Of a DNA stretch of 64,000 bases, positions 55,577 through 64,000 are shown piece after piece (the first letter of the stretch is position 1; every line of letters begins with the position of its first letter). The notes beneath the pieces were generated by a model, which worked only from the letters and a program-made list of their open reading frames with translations, searched no databases and was not told where the DNA came from. The translations under genes and the position numbers were made by a program. Origin of the DNA: Rhizobium sp. (GTDB lineage Bacteria; Pseudomonadota; Gammaproteobacteria; Xanthomonadales; Xanthomonadaceae). The stretch is taken from NCBI GenBank assembly GCA_019459185.1, contig JAIBEO010000217.1, positions 19,405 to 83,404 on the forward strand, given 5' to 3'.

Positions 55577-56923
55577 ATGTCCTCCCTAGCCCGCGAACGC
55601 CAGGTCCTGCGCCCGTCCCAGCTCAATGCGCTGGCGCGCGACCTGCTGGAAGGCAGCTTTCCGCAGGTCTGGGTCGAGGGTGAAATCAGCAACTTCTCGC
55701 GGCCGGCTTCGGGGCACGCCTATTTCACGCTCAAGGACGACCGCGCCCAGGTGCGCTGCGCCCTGTTCCGCCAGAACGCCCAGCGCCTGCGCTTCGCCCC
55801 GCGCGACGGCCTGCAGGTGCTGGCCCGCGGCCGGCTGACCCTGTACGAAGCGCGCGGCGACTACCAGCTGGTGCTCGAGCACATGGAAGAAGCCGGCGAA
55901 GGCGCGCTGCGCCGGGCCTTCGAGGAGCTCAAGGCGAAGCTGGCCGCCGAAGGCCTGTTCGACGCGGCGCGCAAGCGCCCCCTGCCCGCCTTCCCGCGGC
56001 GGCTGGGCGTGATCACCTCGCCGCGCGGCGCCGCCGTGCGCGACGTGCTGAGCGTGCTGGGCCGGCGCTTCCCGCTGCTCGAGGCCGAGGTGCTGCCGGT
56101 GCCCGTGCAGGGCGACGGCGCCGCCGCCCAGATCCTGGACATGCTGCGCCGCGCCGGCGCCAGCGGCCGCTACGACCTGCTGCTGCTCACCCGCGGCGGC
56201 GGTTCGCTCGAAGACCTGTGGGCCTTCAACGACGAGGCCCTGGCGCGCGCCATCGCCGCCTCGCCGGTGCCGGTGGTGGCCGCCATCGGCCACGAGGTGG
56301 ACGTGAGCCTGGCCGACTTCGCGGCCGACCTGCGCGCGCCCACGCCCTCGGCCGCCGCCGAACTATTGGCGCCCGACGGCGCCGCGCTGCAGGCGCGGCT
56401 GCGCCGGGCGCGGCAGCAGTTGACCGCGCTGGCCGCGCGACGGCAGGCCGCGGCCGCGCAGCGCGCCGACCAGGCGTTCCTGAAGCTGCAGGCGCTGCGC
56501 CCGCAGCTCCGGCTCGAGCGCGGCCGCAGCCGCCTGGCCGAACTGCGCCGGCGCCTGGAGCAGGCGCAACAGGCCCCGCTGGCACGCCGCGCCGAGCGCC
56601 TGGCGCGCCTTTTGCGCCGACTGGACCAGGCCCACCCGCGCCGCCGCCTGCAGGAACACCACCACCACCTGGCGCTGCTGCAGCGCAGCCTGGCCGCCCT
56701 GCCCGCCCGCCTGCTCGAACCGCGCCGCCTGCACCTGCGCGGACTGGCCCGCGCGCTGGAGGGCGTGAGCCCCCTGGCCACCCTGGGCCGCGGTTACGCC
56801 ATCGTGCAGCGGGAAGACGGACGCGTCGTGCGCGGACCGGCCGACGCCGCGCCGGGCGAACGCGTCACCGCCCGCTTGGCTGAGGGCCGGCTGCGGCTGC
56901 GGGTCGAGCCCGACGCCAGCTAG
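55577..56923 (+). CDS. xseA: Exodeoxyribonuclease VII large subunit
   Basis: [54 protein letters not shown]. Confidence 0.95.
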   Translation: MSSLARERQVLRPSQLNALARDLLEGSFPQVWVEGEISNFSRPASGHAYFTLKDDRAQVRCALFRQNAQRLRFAPRDGLQVLARGRLTLYEARGDYQLVLEHMEEAGEGALRRAFEELKAKLAAEGLFDAARKRPLPAFPRRLGVITSPRGAAVRDVLSVLGRRFPLLEAEVLPVPVQGDGAAAQILDMLRRAGASGRYDLLLLTRGGGSLEDLWAFNDEALARAIAASPVPVVAAIGHEVDVSLADFAADLRAPTPSAAAELLAPDGAALQARLRRARQQLTALAARRQAAAAQRADQAFLKLQALRPQLRLERGRSRLAELRRRLEQAQQAPLARRAERLARLLRRLDQAHPRRRLQEHHHHLALLQRSLAALPARLLEPRRLHLRGLARALEGVSPLATLGRGYAIVQREDGRVVRGPADAAPGERVTARLAEGRLRLRVEPDAS

Positions 56924-58383
56924 TCGGCGTCCAGGATCGCAGGCGCGCGCCCCAGGGCCACCGGACCGGCGAACTCCACGCCCTCGGCACGGCCGTTCTT
57001 GGCCCGGTACATGGCCTCGTCGGCCTTGCGCAGCAGGCCCTCGGATTCATCGCCATCCTCGGGGAAACGGGCGATGCCGATGCTCGCACCCACCACCACC
57101 CAGTGGCCTTCGATCGGCACCGGCCGGCTGATCGCCGCCTGCACCCGCATGGCCACGGCGCGCAGCCAGTCCTCGCCGGTGCTGTCGTCGGTGCCGACGA
57201 TGACCAGGAACTCGTCGCCGCCCATGCGCGCCACCACGTCGCCGGGGCGCACCGATTCGCTCAGGCGCCGGCCGATCTCGGCCAGCAGGCGATCGCCGGC
57301 GGCGTGGCCGTAGGTGTCGTTCACCGGCTTGAAGCCGTCGAGGTCGAAGGACAGCAGCGCGAAGCCACCGTCGCCGCGCTTGCCGCGGGCGATGCGCCGC
57401 GCCAGTTGCTGCAGCGCCCAGCGGCGGTTGGGCAGGTTGGTCAGCGAATCCATGCCAGCCAGCCGGCGGATGCGCTGGCGGTCGTGCAGGATGCGCGCCG
57501 TGGCCAGCGCGGCCAGCAGGCTCAGGCCCACGCGGAACGGGAAACCCGGCGTGCTCCACCACGGGCGGGCATCCCAGCCCTCCTTCGGCACGGCCGAGAT
57601 GAGCCAGCTGCCACCGGGCAGGAAGGCCGGCACGCGCACCGCCTTCGCTTCCCGCGACAGGCGCGGCCCACGCACGATGTCGCCGCCGGGGCCGGAGGCG
57701 TCGCGGCCGACGATGCTCAGCACCAGCTCCTTTTCCAGGGCGCGGATGCCGGCGTTGCGCAGCATCAGGTCGTAATCGAGCGTCAGGCTGACGGCGCCCC
57801 AGAGCCGCTGCACGCCGTCGCGGTCCACCCAGCGCGGGATGCGCACCGCCAGCGCCTGGCCACCCTGGCGCAGTTCGAAGGGGCCGGCCAGCACCGGGCC
57901 GTCCTGGCTGATGGCGCGCAGCATGGCCGCCTTCTGGATCGGGTCGTTGAGCAGGTCCAGCCCCAGCGCCGCCTCGTTGCCCGCGCGCGGGTGCACGGCG
58001 CTGATGACGAAGCCCGGCGCCAGGCTGAAATTGAGGATCTGCGGCTGGCCGCGGCTCAGCTCCTCGGCGAGCTGCGCGAACTCTTCCTGCGACAGGCCCT
58101 CGTGGCGCACCACCTGCACGGCCAGGCCGCTCACCAGGCCGACGCTGCGGTAGATCTCGGTCTCGAGCCGGGCGCGGAAATCCGACAGGTCGCGCTGCAC
58201 CTGGGCCTGGCGTTCGCTGAAGTAGCGCTCGCGCTCGAGCTGGGCCGCGTTGATGCTGAAATACAGGCCCGCCAGCAGCACCGCCAGGCCGATGAGCAGG
58301 TGCCGGCCGGGCCTCAGCCAGCCGCCGGCAGGATCGGCGGCTTCGGCGCCGAGCGGTTCGTCATTGGCACGGCGGGAGGCCAT
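56920..58383 (-). CDS. Membrane diguanylate cyclase with periplasmic CHASE-like sensor
   Basis: Two TM segments flanking a CHASE-like region ([32 protein letters not shown]) then RMGGDEF. Confidence 0.88.
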   Translation of the reverse strand: MASRRANDEPLGAEAADPAGGWLRPGRHLLIGLAVLLAGLYFSINAAQLERERYFSERQAQVQRDLSDFRARLETEIYRSVGLVSGLAVQVVRHEGLSQEEFAQLAEELSRGQPQILNFSLAPGFVISAVHPRAGNEAALGLDLLNDPIQKAAMLRAISQDGPVLAGPFELRQGGQALAVRIPRWVDRDGVQRLWGAVSLTLDYDLMLRNAGIRALEKELVLSIVGRDASGPGGDIVRGPRLSREAKAVRVPAFLPGGSWLISAVPKEGWDARPWWSTPGFPFRVGLSLLAALATARILHDRQRIRRLAGMDSLTNLPNRRWALQQLARRIARGKRGDGGFALLSFDLDGFKPVNDTYGHAAGDRLLAEIGRRLSESVRPGDVVARMGGDEFLVIVGTDDSTGEDWLRAVAMRVQAAISRPVPIEGHWVVVGASIGIARFPEDGDESEGLLRKADEAMYRAKNGRAEGVEFAGPVALGRAPAILDAD

Positions 58384-58462
58384 GGGCGGCAATGTACAAC
58401 GCCGGCCCGCCGCCCGCCCGGGCGGCTTCTCGGGCGGCGTGAAAGCCCGTACGCTGGCGTTC

Positions 58463-59011
58463 ATGCAGGCGGAGCCCACCGACGAGGAGCTGATGCTGGC
58501 CTATGGGGCCGGCGACATCACCGCCTTCCAGCTGCTCTACGCCCGGCACCGCGTGTCGCTGTTCCGGCACCTCCAGCGCCAGCTGCGCGACGCCGCGCTG
58601 GCCGAGGAGTTTTTCCAGGACACCTGGCAGCGCGTCATCTCCGCGCGCGGCCGCTACCGGCCCGAGGCGAAATTCGCCACCTGGCTCTACCAGATCGCCA
58701 GCAACCGGGTCACCGACCACTGGCGCGCGAAATCGCACCGGCCCGACCCGCCGGCGAACGCCGACGAACTGACCGAGCGCCAGCCGGACCACGACACCCC
58801 GGAGCGCCGCCTGTCGGCCTTCGAGGAGCGCCGCCGCCTGCAGCTGGCGCTGGAGGAGCTGCCGCCCGAGCAGCGCGAGGCGGTGCTGCTGCGGCTCGAA
58901 CAGGAACTGAGCCTGGAGGAAATCGGCGAGATCACCGGCGTCGGCCGCGAGACGGTGAAATCACGCCTGCGCTATGCGATGGACAAACTGCGCGCGAGGC
59001 TGCGGCCATGA
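58463..59011 (+). CDS. ECF-family RNA polymerase sigma factor
   Basis: Region 2 FQDTWQRVISARGRY..FATWLYQIASNRVTDHWR; region 4 LEEIGEITGVGRETVKSRLRYAMDKLR. Confidence 0.92.
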   Translation: MQAEPTDEELMLAYGAGDITAFQLLYARHRVSLFRHLQRQLRDAALAEEFFQDTWQRVISARGRYRPEAKFATWLYQIASNRVTDHWRAKSHRPDPPANADELTERQPDHDTPERRLSAFEERRRLQLALEELPPEQREAVLLRLEQELSLEEIGEITGVGRETVKSRLRYAMDKLRARLRP

Positions 59012-59076
59012 GCCACCGACCCCCGGCACGCCAGCGGCACGTTGACACCGGCGCCACCCCAACCCGGAGCCACGCC

Positions 59077-60753
59077 ATGCGCCATCTCGTCCTCAGCACC
59101 CTTTCCGTCGCCCTGCTCGCCGCCTGCGCGCACAAGGTCGCCGAAGAGCCCGCCGAACAATCCGCCGACGCCGCGCTTGAAAGCATCGAAGTCACCGGAA
59201 GCCGCGTCAACGAACAGGAGATGGCGCGCCTCAAGCACGCCGAAGTCGCCGCGGCGCCACCGATGGTCGGCATGCCGGCGCCGCTGCCGCCCCCGCCGCC
59301 GGCCTACGCCGAACCCAACACCGAGAACTACGCCGCCTTCGAGGACAACCGCGTCGTGCGCACCGCCGAACAGCCGGTGTCCACCTTCTCCATCGACGTC
59401 GACACCGGCAGCTACAGCAACGTGCGCCGCATGCTGTCCCGCGGCCAGCTGCCGCCGAAGGACGCCGTGCGGGTCGAGGAGATGATCAACTACTTCGACT
59501 ACGGCTACCCGGGCCCCGCCGACCGCGAACAACCCTTCCGCGTCACCACCGCGCTGGCGCCCGCGCCCTGGGACGGCAAGCGCGTGCTGATGCAGGTGGG
59601 CATCCAGGGCTACGACGTGGCGCGCGCGGAAATCCCGCCAGCCAACCTGGTATTCCTGGTCGACACCTCGGGTTCGATGGCCACGCCCGACAAGCTGCCG
59701 CTGCTCAAGGAAAGCCTCCGCCAGCTGGTGCCGCGCCTGCGCGCCCAGGACCGCGTCACGCTGGTGGTATACGCCGGCAGCGCCGGCCTCGTGCTGCCGC
59801 CGACGCCGGGCGACCGCCACGGCGAAATCCTCGACGCGCTCGGTCGGCTCGAAGCCGGCGGCTCCACCAATGGCGGCGAAGGCATCGACCTCGCGTACGC
59901 CATGGCGAAGCAGGCTTCCATCGAAAACGGCGTGAACCGCATCGTGCTGGCCACCGACGGCGACTTCAACGTCGGCATTTACGACCCGCGCGCGCTGGAA
60001 ACCAAGGTCGAGGACGGCCGCAAGGCGGGCATCGCGCTCACCACGCTCGGCTTCGGCGAAGGCAACTACAACGAGGCGCTGGCCGAAAAGCTGGCCGACG
60101 TGGGCGACGGCAACCACGCCTACATCGACACGCTGATGGAAGGCCGCAAGGTGCTGGTCGAGGAAATGAGCTCGACCCTGCTCACCATCGCCAGCGACGT
60201 GAAGATCCAGGTCGAGTTCAACCCGGCGCAGGTGGCCGAATACCGGCTGGTCGGCTACGAAAACCGCCAGCTCGCCCGCGAGGATTTCAACAACGACCAG
60301 GTCGATGCCGGCGAGATCGGCGCGGGCCACGACGTGACGGCGCTGTACGAGCTTTGCCTGGTCGGCGCCGGCTGCGAATCCAGCGATCCGCTGCGTTACG
60401 CCCCGGCCGATGCCACCGCGCCCGCCGGCGGGCCGGAACTGGCCTTCCTGAAGCTGCGTTACAAGCAGCCCGGCAACGAGCGCAGCGTGCTGATGGAGCG
60501 CCCCGTCACCCGCCGCGAGCTGCAGGCGCAGGTGCCGGAAAGCCTGCGTTTCGCCGCCGCCGTGGCCGCCTACGCCGACCTGCTGCGCGGCGGGCGTAAC
60601 ATGCAGGGCTTCGGATGGGACCAGGTGGAAGCGCTGGCGCGCGACGCGCGCGGCGACGACCCCTGGGGCTACCGCGGCGAGTTCCTGCGGCTGGTGTCGC
60701 AGGCGCGCAGCCTGTCCGCCGCCGCCACGCCCGCGCAGGTCAACGAGGAGTAA
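59077..60753 (+). CDS. vWA domain lipoprotein (YfbK-like)
   Basis: Lipobox LLAAC; FLVDTSGSMATPDKLPLLKESL; N-terminal IEVTGSRV segment. Confidence 0.9.
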   Translation: MRHLVLSTLSVALLAACAHKVAEEPAEQSADAALESIEVTGSRVNEQEMARLKHAEVAAAPPMVGMPAPLPPPPPAYAEPNTENYAAFEDNRVVRTAEQPVSTFSIDVDTGSYSNVRRMLSRGQLPPKDAVRVEEMINYFDYGYPGPADREQPFRVTTALAPAPWDGKRVLMQVGIQGYDVARAEIPPANLVFLVDTSGSMATPDKLPLLKESLRQLVPRLRAQDRVTLVVYAGSAGLVLPPTPGDRHGEILDALGRLEAGGSTNGGEGIDLAYAMAKQASIENGVNRIVLATDGDFNVGIYDPRALETKVEDGRKAGIALTTLGFGEGNYNEALAEKLADVGDGNHAYIDTLMEGRKVLVEEMSSTLLTIASDVKIQVEFNPAQVAEYRLVGYENRQLAREDFNNDQVDAGEIGAGHDVTALYELCLVGAGCESSDPLRYAPADATAPAGGPELAFLKLRYKQPGNERSVLMERPVTRRELQAQVPESLRFAAAVAAYADLLRGGRNMQGFGWDQVEALARDARGDDPWGYRGEFLRLVSQARSLSAAATPAQVNEE

Positions 60754-60762
60754 GCCGCGCCG

Positions 60763-61500
60763 ATGAACACCCCGCAGGACCCGCGCCAGACCCCGCTCCA
60801 GGACGACGAAGCCGCCCTGGCCCGGGTGCTGCGCGCGCTGCCTGCGGGCGAACCATCGGCGCGGGTGGACGCGGCCATCCTGGCGGCCGCCACCGATGCG
60901 GTGGGGCCGCGCGAGAACGCGGCCCCTTCGCGCCGGCGCCTGCCGGCCTGGGCGCTGGGCACCGCCGCGGCCGCCGTGCTGGCCATCGGCGTCGGCCTGC
61001 AGCTGCGGCCAAGGCTCGCACCGGAAGCCCCGGTGGCGGCCGAAGCACCGGCGCTCATGCAGGAAACCGCCAAACCCGCCGCCAAGGCGGCCGAAGACAC
61101 GGCCGCTGCGCCGCCGGCGGAAGCGCCCGCCCTCGACCAGATCGTGGTCTCCGGCACGCGCATCACGCCCGAAGCCGTCGAGGCGCAGGAAGCCGAGCGC
61201 GCGGCCGACGCCGTGCAATCGCGCCGCCAGCGCGAAGCCAGCGCCGCCGCCCAGCGCACCGAAGTGCTGCTGGAAGAAGCCCCGGTGGCGGCGCCCGCCC
61301 CGCCTGCCGCCGCTCCGACGGCGGCCATCCTGCCGCCCGTGGACGAAGACGCCGCGCTGGATCCCGCGGCCTGGATCGAACGCATCCGCGAACGCGTTCG
61401 CCAGGGCGACACCGCCGGCGCCCGCGCCAGCCTCGCGCGCCTCATCAAGGCCCACCCCGGCACCGACATCCCGGCCGACCTGGCCCCGCTGCGGTCGTGA
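60763..61500 (+). CDS. Single-TM protein, possible anti-sigma-like partner, with LDQIVVSGTRI segment
   Basis: Position after sigma and vWA genes; TM WALGTAAAAVLAIGVGL; Ala-rich C-terminus. Confidence 0.55.
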   Translation: MNTPQDPRQTPLQDDEAALARVLRALPAGEPSARVDAAILAAATDAVGPRENAAPSRRRLPAWALGTAAAAVLAIGVGLQLRPRLAPEAPVAAEAPALMQETAKPAAKAAEDTAAAPPAEAPALDQIVVSGTRITPEAVEAQEAERAADAVQSRRQREASAAAQRTEVLLEEAPVAAPAPPAAAPTAAILPPVDEDAALDPAAWIERIRERVRQGDTAGARASLARLIKAHPGTDIPADLAPLRS

Positions 61501-62102
61501 CCGCGGGTTTCACGCTCGCCGGCCCGGCTTCGTTCGAACTCGAAGCCAAGCGCAGCCGCTTCCTCGCCCGCGCCCTGCCGGTGGACACGCCCGAGGCCGC
61601 ATTGGCCTTCCTGCGCGACATCGCCGACCCGCAGGCCACGCACAACTGCTGGGCCTACCGCATCGGCGGCCAGTACCGCTCTTCCGACGACGGTGAGCCC
61701 GGCGGCAGCGCCGGTCGCCCCATCCTGGCCGCCATCGAGGGCCAGGGCGTGGACCAGGTGATGGTGGTGGTGACGCGCTGGTACGGCGGCACCAACCTGG
61801 GCGTCGGCGGCCTGGTGCGCGCCTACGGCGGCGCCGCCGCGGAATGCCTGCGCACGGCGCCCAAACGTGCCATCGTCATCTGGTGCGAAGGCGAACTTGC
61901 CTGCGACTTCGCCTACTCCGGCGCCGCGCATGCCCTGCTCGACGGGCTGGGCGCCACAAAGCTCGCGGAATCCTTCGACGAGACCGGCCTGCGCTTGCGT
62001 TTCCGCCTGCCCGCCTCCAGCTATGACACGGTGGCGGCGCGCCTGCGCGACCTCAGCCGCGGCAGCGCCCGCCTGCATCGCATCGAAACGGAATCTCCAT
62101 GA
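61497..62102 (+). CDS. YigZ/IMPACT family protein
   Basis: KRSRFLARA, DGEPGGSAGRPIL, VTRWYGGTNLGVGGLVRAYG. Confidence 0.93.
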   Translation: MTAGFTLAGPASFELEAKRSRFLARALPVDTPEAALAFLRDIADPQATHNCWAYRIGGQYRSSDDGEPGGSAGRPILAAIEGQGVDQVMVVVTRWYGGTNLGVGGLVRAYGGAAAECLRTAPKRAIVIWCEGELACDFAYSGAAHALLDGLGATKLAESFDETGLRLRFRLPASSYDTVAARLRDLSRGSARLHRIETESP

Positions 62103-63865
62103 CCGACCCCACCCCGGCCAAGCCGCCCGTCAACTCCCTGCGCGGCCTGCTGCCCTTCCTGCGTCCGCACCGCGGCCTGCTGTCGGCCTGGCTGGGCGCG
62201 CTGGCACTGTCGTCCTCCGCCACGCTGATGCTGCCGGTGGCGGTGAAACACATGATCGACCAGGGCTTCGCCGCCGGCAGCTCGGTCGACCGCTGGTTCG
62301 CGATGCTGTTCGCGGTGGCGGTGCTGCTGGCACTGGCCACCGCGGCGCGCTTCTACTTCGTGTCGCTGCTGGGCGAGCGCGTGGTGGCCGACCTTCGGCG
62401 CGCGCTTTACGGCCACCTGCTGTCGCTCGACCAGGCCTTCTTCGAACGCACGCGCTCGGGCGAGCTGCTGTCGCGGCTGTCGGCGGACGCCGAACTGCTG
62501 CGCAGCGTGGTGGGTTCGAGCATGTCGGTGGCACTGCGCAGCGGCATCACGGTGCTGGGCAGCGCGGTGATGCTGGCGGTCACCAGCCCGCGGCTGGCGA
62601 TGTTCGTGCTGCTGGGCATCCCGCTGGTGGTGCTGCCCATGGCGCTGTCGGGCCGGCGCGTGCGCGGCGTGGCCAAGGACAGCCAGGACCGCGTGGCCGA
62701 CGCCAACGCCCGCGCCGGCGAAACCCTGGGCGCCATGCACACCGTGCAGAGCTACGCGCGCGAAGCCTTCGAGCGCGACCGTTTCGGTGCCGCGGTGCAG
62801 GTGGCGCTGGGCACGGCGCGCAGGCGCATCCGCCTGCAGGCCATGCTCACCGCGGTGGTGATCGTGCTGGTGTTCGGCTCCATCACGGCGGTGCTGTGGG
62901 TGGGCGCGCAGGACGTGGTCAGCGGCACCATGAGCGCCGGCACCCTGGGCCAGTTCGTGCTCTACGCGCTGATCGGCGCGGGCTCGGTGGGCGCGCTGGC
63001 CGAAGTCTGGGCGGAAGTGCAGCGCGCGGCGGGCGGCATGGCCCGCATCAACGACCTGCTGCACGAACGCTCGGTGTTGGCGGTACCCGCGCAGCCGGCG
63101 ACGCTGCCGCTGCCCGTGCGCGGCCACCTGCGCATGCAGGGCGTGCGCTTCCACTACCCCACGCGCCCCGACGCGCCGGCGCTGGAGGACTTCAGCCTGG
63201 AAGTTCGGCCGGGCGAAACCGTGGCGCTGGTCGGCCCCTCGGGCGCCGGCAAGAGCACGGTGTTCCAGCTGCTGCTGCGTTTCCACGACCCGGAAGCGGG
63301 CGGCATCACGCTCGACGGCGTCGACCTGCGCACGCTCGCGCCGGCCACGCTGCGCGCCCAGGTGGCACTGGTGCCGCAGGACCCGGTCATTTTCGGCGCC
63401 ACCGCGCGCGAGAACATCCGCTACGGCCGGCTCGAGGCCAGCGACGCCGACATCGAAGCCGCCGCCCGCAGCGCCGAGGCGCACGACTTCCTGGCCGCCC
63501 TGCCCCAGGGCTACAACAGCGAACTGGGCGAACGCGGCGCCCGCCTGTCCGGCGGCCAGCAGCAGCGCCTGGCCATCGCCCGCGCCTTGCTCAAGGACGC
63601 GCCGGTGCTGCTGCTCGACGAAGCCACCAGCGCCCTCGACGCCCAGAGCGAACGCGCCGTGCAGCAGGCCCTGGAACGCCTGATGCGCGGCCGCACCACG
63701 CTCGTCATCGCCCACCGCCTGGCCACCGTGCTCAAGGCCGACCGCATCGTGGTCATGGACCGCGGCCGCATCGTCGCCCAGGGCACCCACGCCGAACTCC
63801 TGGCCCAGGGCGGCCTCTACGCCGAACTCGCCCGCCTGCAGTTCGACCACGCCACTTCTGCATGA
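62099..63865 (+). CDS. ABC transporter, fused TM and ATPase (MsbA/ABCB-like)
   Basis: 6 TM; GPSGAGKSTVFQLLLRF, LSGGQQQRLAIARALLKDAPVLLLDEATSALD. Confidence 0.93.
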   Translation: MTDPTPAKPPVNSLRGLLPFLRPHRGLLSAWLGALALSSSATLMLPVAVKHMIDQGFAAGSSVDRWFAMLFAVAVLLALATAARFYFVSLLGERVVADLRRALYGHLLSLDQAFFERTRSGELLSRLSADAELLRSVVGSSMSVALRSGITVLGSAVMLAVTSPRLAMFVLLGIPLVVLPMALSGRRVRGVAKDSQDRVADANARAGETLGAMHTVQSYAREAFERDRFGAAVQVALGTARRRIRLQAMLTAVVIVLVFGSITAVLWVGAQDVVSGTMSAGTLGQFVLYALIGAGSVGALAEVWAEVQRAAGGMARINDLLHERSVLAVPAQPATLPLPVRGHLRMQGVRFHYPTRPDAPALEDFSLEVRPGETVALVGPSGAGKSTVFQLLLRFHDPEAGGITLDGVDLRTLAPATLRAQVALVPQDPVIFGATARENIRYGRLEASDADIEAAARSAEAHDFLAALPQGYNSELGERGARLSGGQQQRLAIARALLKDAPVLLLDEATSALDAQSERAVQQALERLMRGRTTLVIAHRLATVLKADRIVVMDRGRIVAQGTHAELLAQGGLYAELARLQFDHATSA

Positions 63866-64000
63866 TCCCCAAAAACAAGGTTCTTCTCCCATGTCCGGGA
63901 TGGTCTGGGCAGTTCTTCGCTGTCCATTGACCTGGCGCCGGCCCCACCGCGAAGGCGAGGGTCGCTTCCTGCTCGGTGAAGCCTTTATCTCCCAGGAAGC

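Noticed and set aside
57103-60753. 1216-aa plus-strand ORF
   Set aside because: The N-terminal two-thirds is antisense to the CHASE-like-GGDEF gene and out of frame with the sigma gene; the real CDS is the vWA gene from 59077.
58972-61455. 827-aa minus-strand ORF
   Set aside because: His/Gly/Arg-rich shadow ORF opposite the vWA gene, which has clear domains.

Overview
This is a high-GC window that looks chromosomal and Xanthomonadales/Lysobacter-like (inferred from gene content). It is mostly densely packed housekeeping genes. Main blocks: truncated 7TM-GGDEF; long MIO-type ammonia-lyase and hisS; tRNA-Pro; DUF2339/DUF3999 pair; an atypical lower-GC accessory patch (about 8.7-12.0 kb); a minus-strand Xanthomonad-type arginine operon (argF'-argG-argE'-argB/NAGS-like-GNAT-argC-argH, 19.44 to 11.97 kb); cysS-sufE; DUF885; a DksA-like gene; yidD and two M23 peptidases; folE2; gph-ubiG-amidohydrolase; efp/epmB; FimX-like; htpX; gluQRS; phaR-phbB; SUMF1-like (apparently frameshifted); rnd; tRNA-Ala; thrB; tRNA-Arg; ALDH; pyrD-murB-EamA; Ser/Thr kinase-TPR; FHA-GGDEF; ispG; xseA; CHASE-like-GGDEF; ECF sigma-vWA-TM protein; YigZ; ABC exporter. 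The two most interesting signals are: (1) a candidate arginine-responsive leader-peptide attenuator upstream of the arg operon. It has a promoter-like sequence, a 34-aa leader ORF with an R-A-R-R cluster, a U-tract terminator, and a competing 7-bp pairing. (2) A two-cassette, integrase-less integron-like array (CALIN) with two near-identical attC-like sites. It carries a putative CHAT/caspase-like protease and an uncharacterised 314-aa protein, beside a rearranged argH remnant and a duplicated about 96-bp structured repeat. All calls come from reading the sequence and supplied ORFs; no database search or folding program was run.
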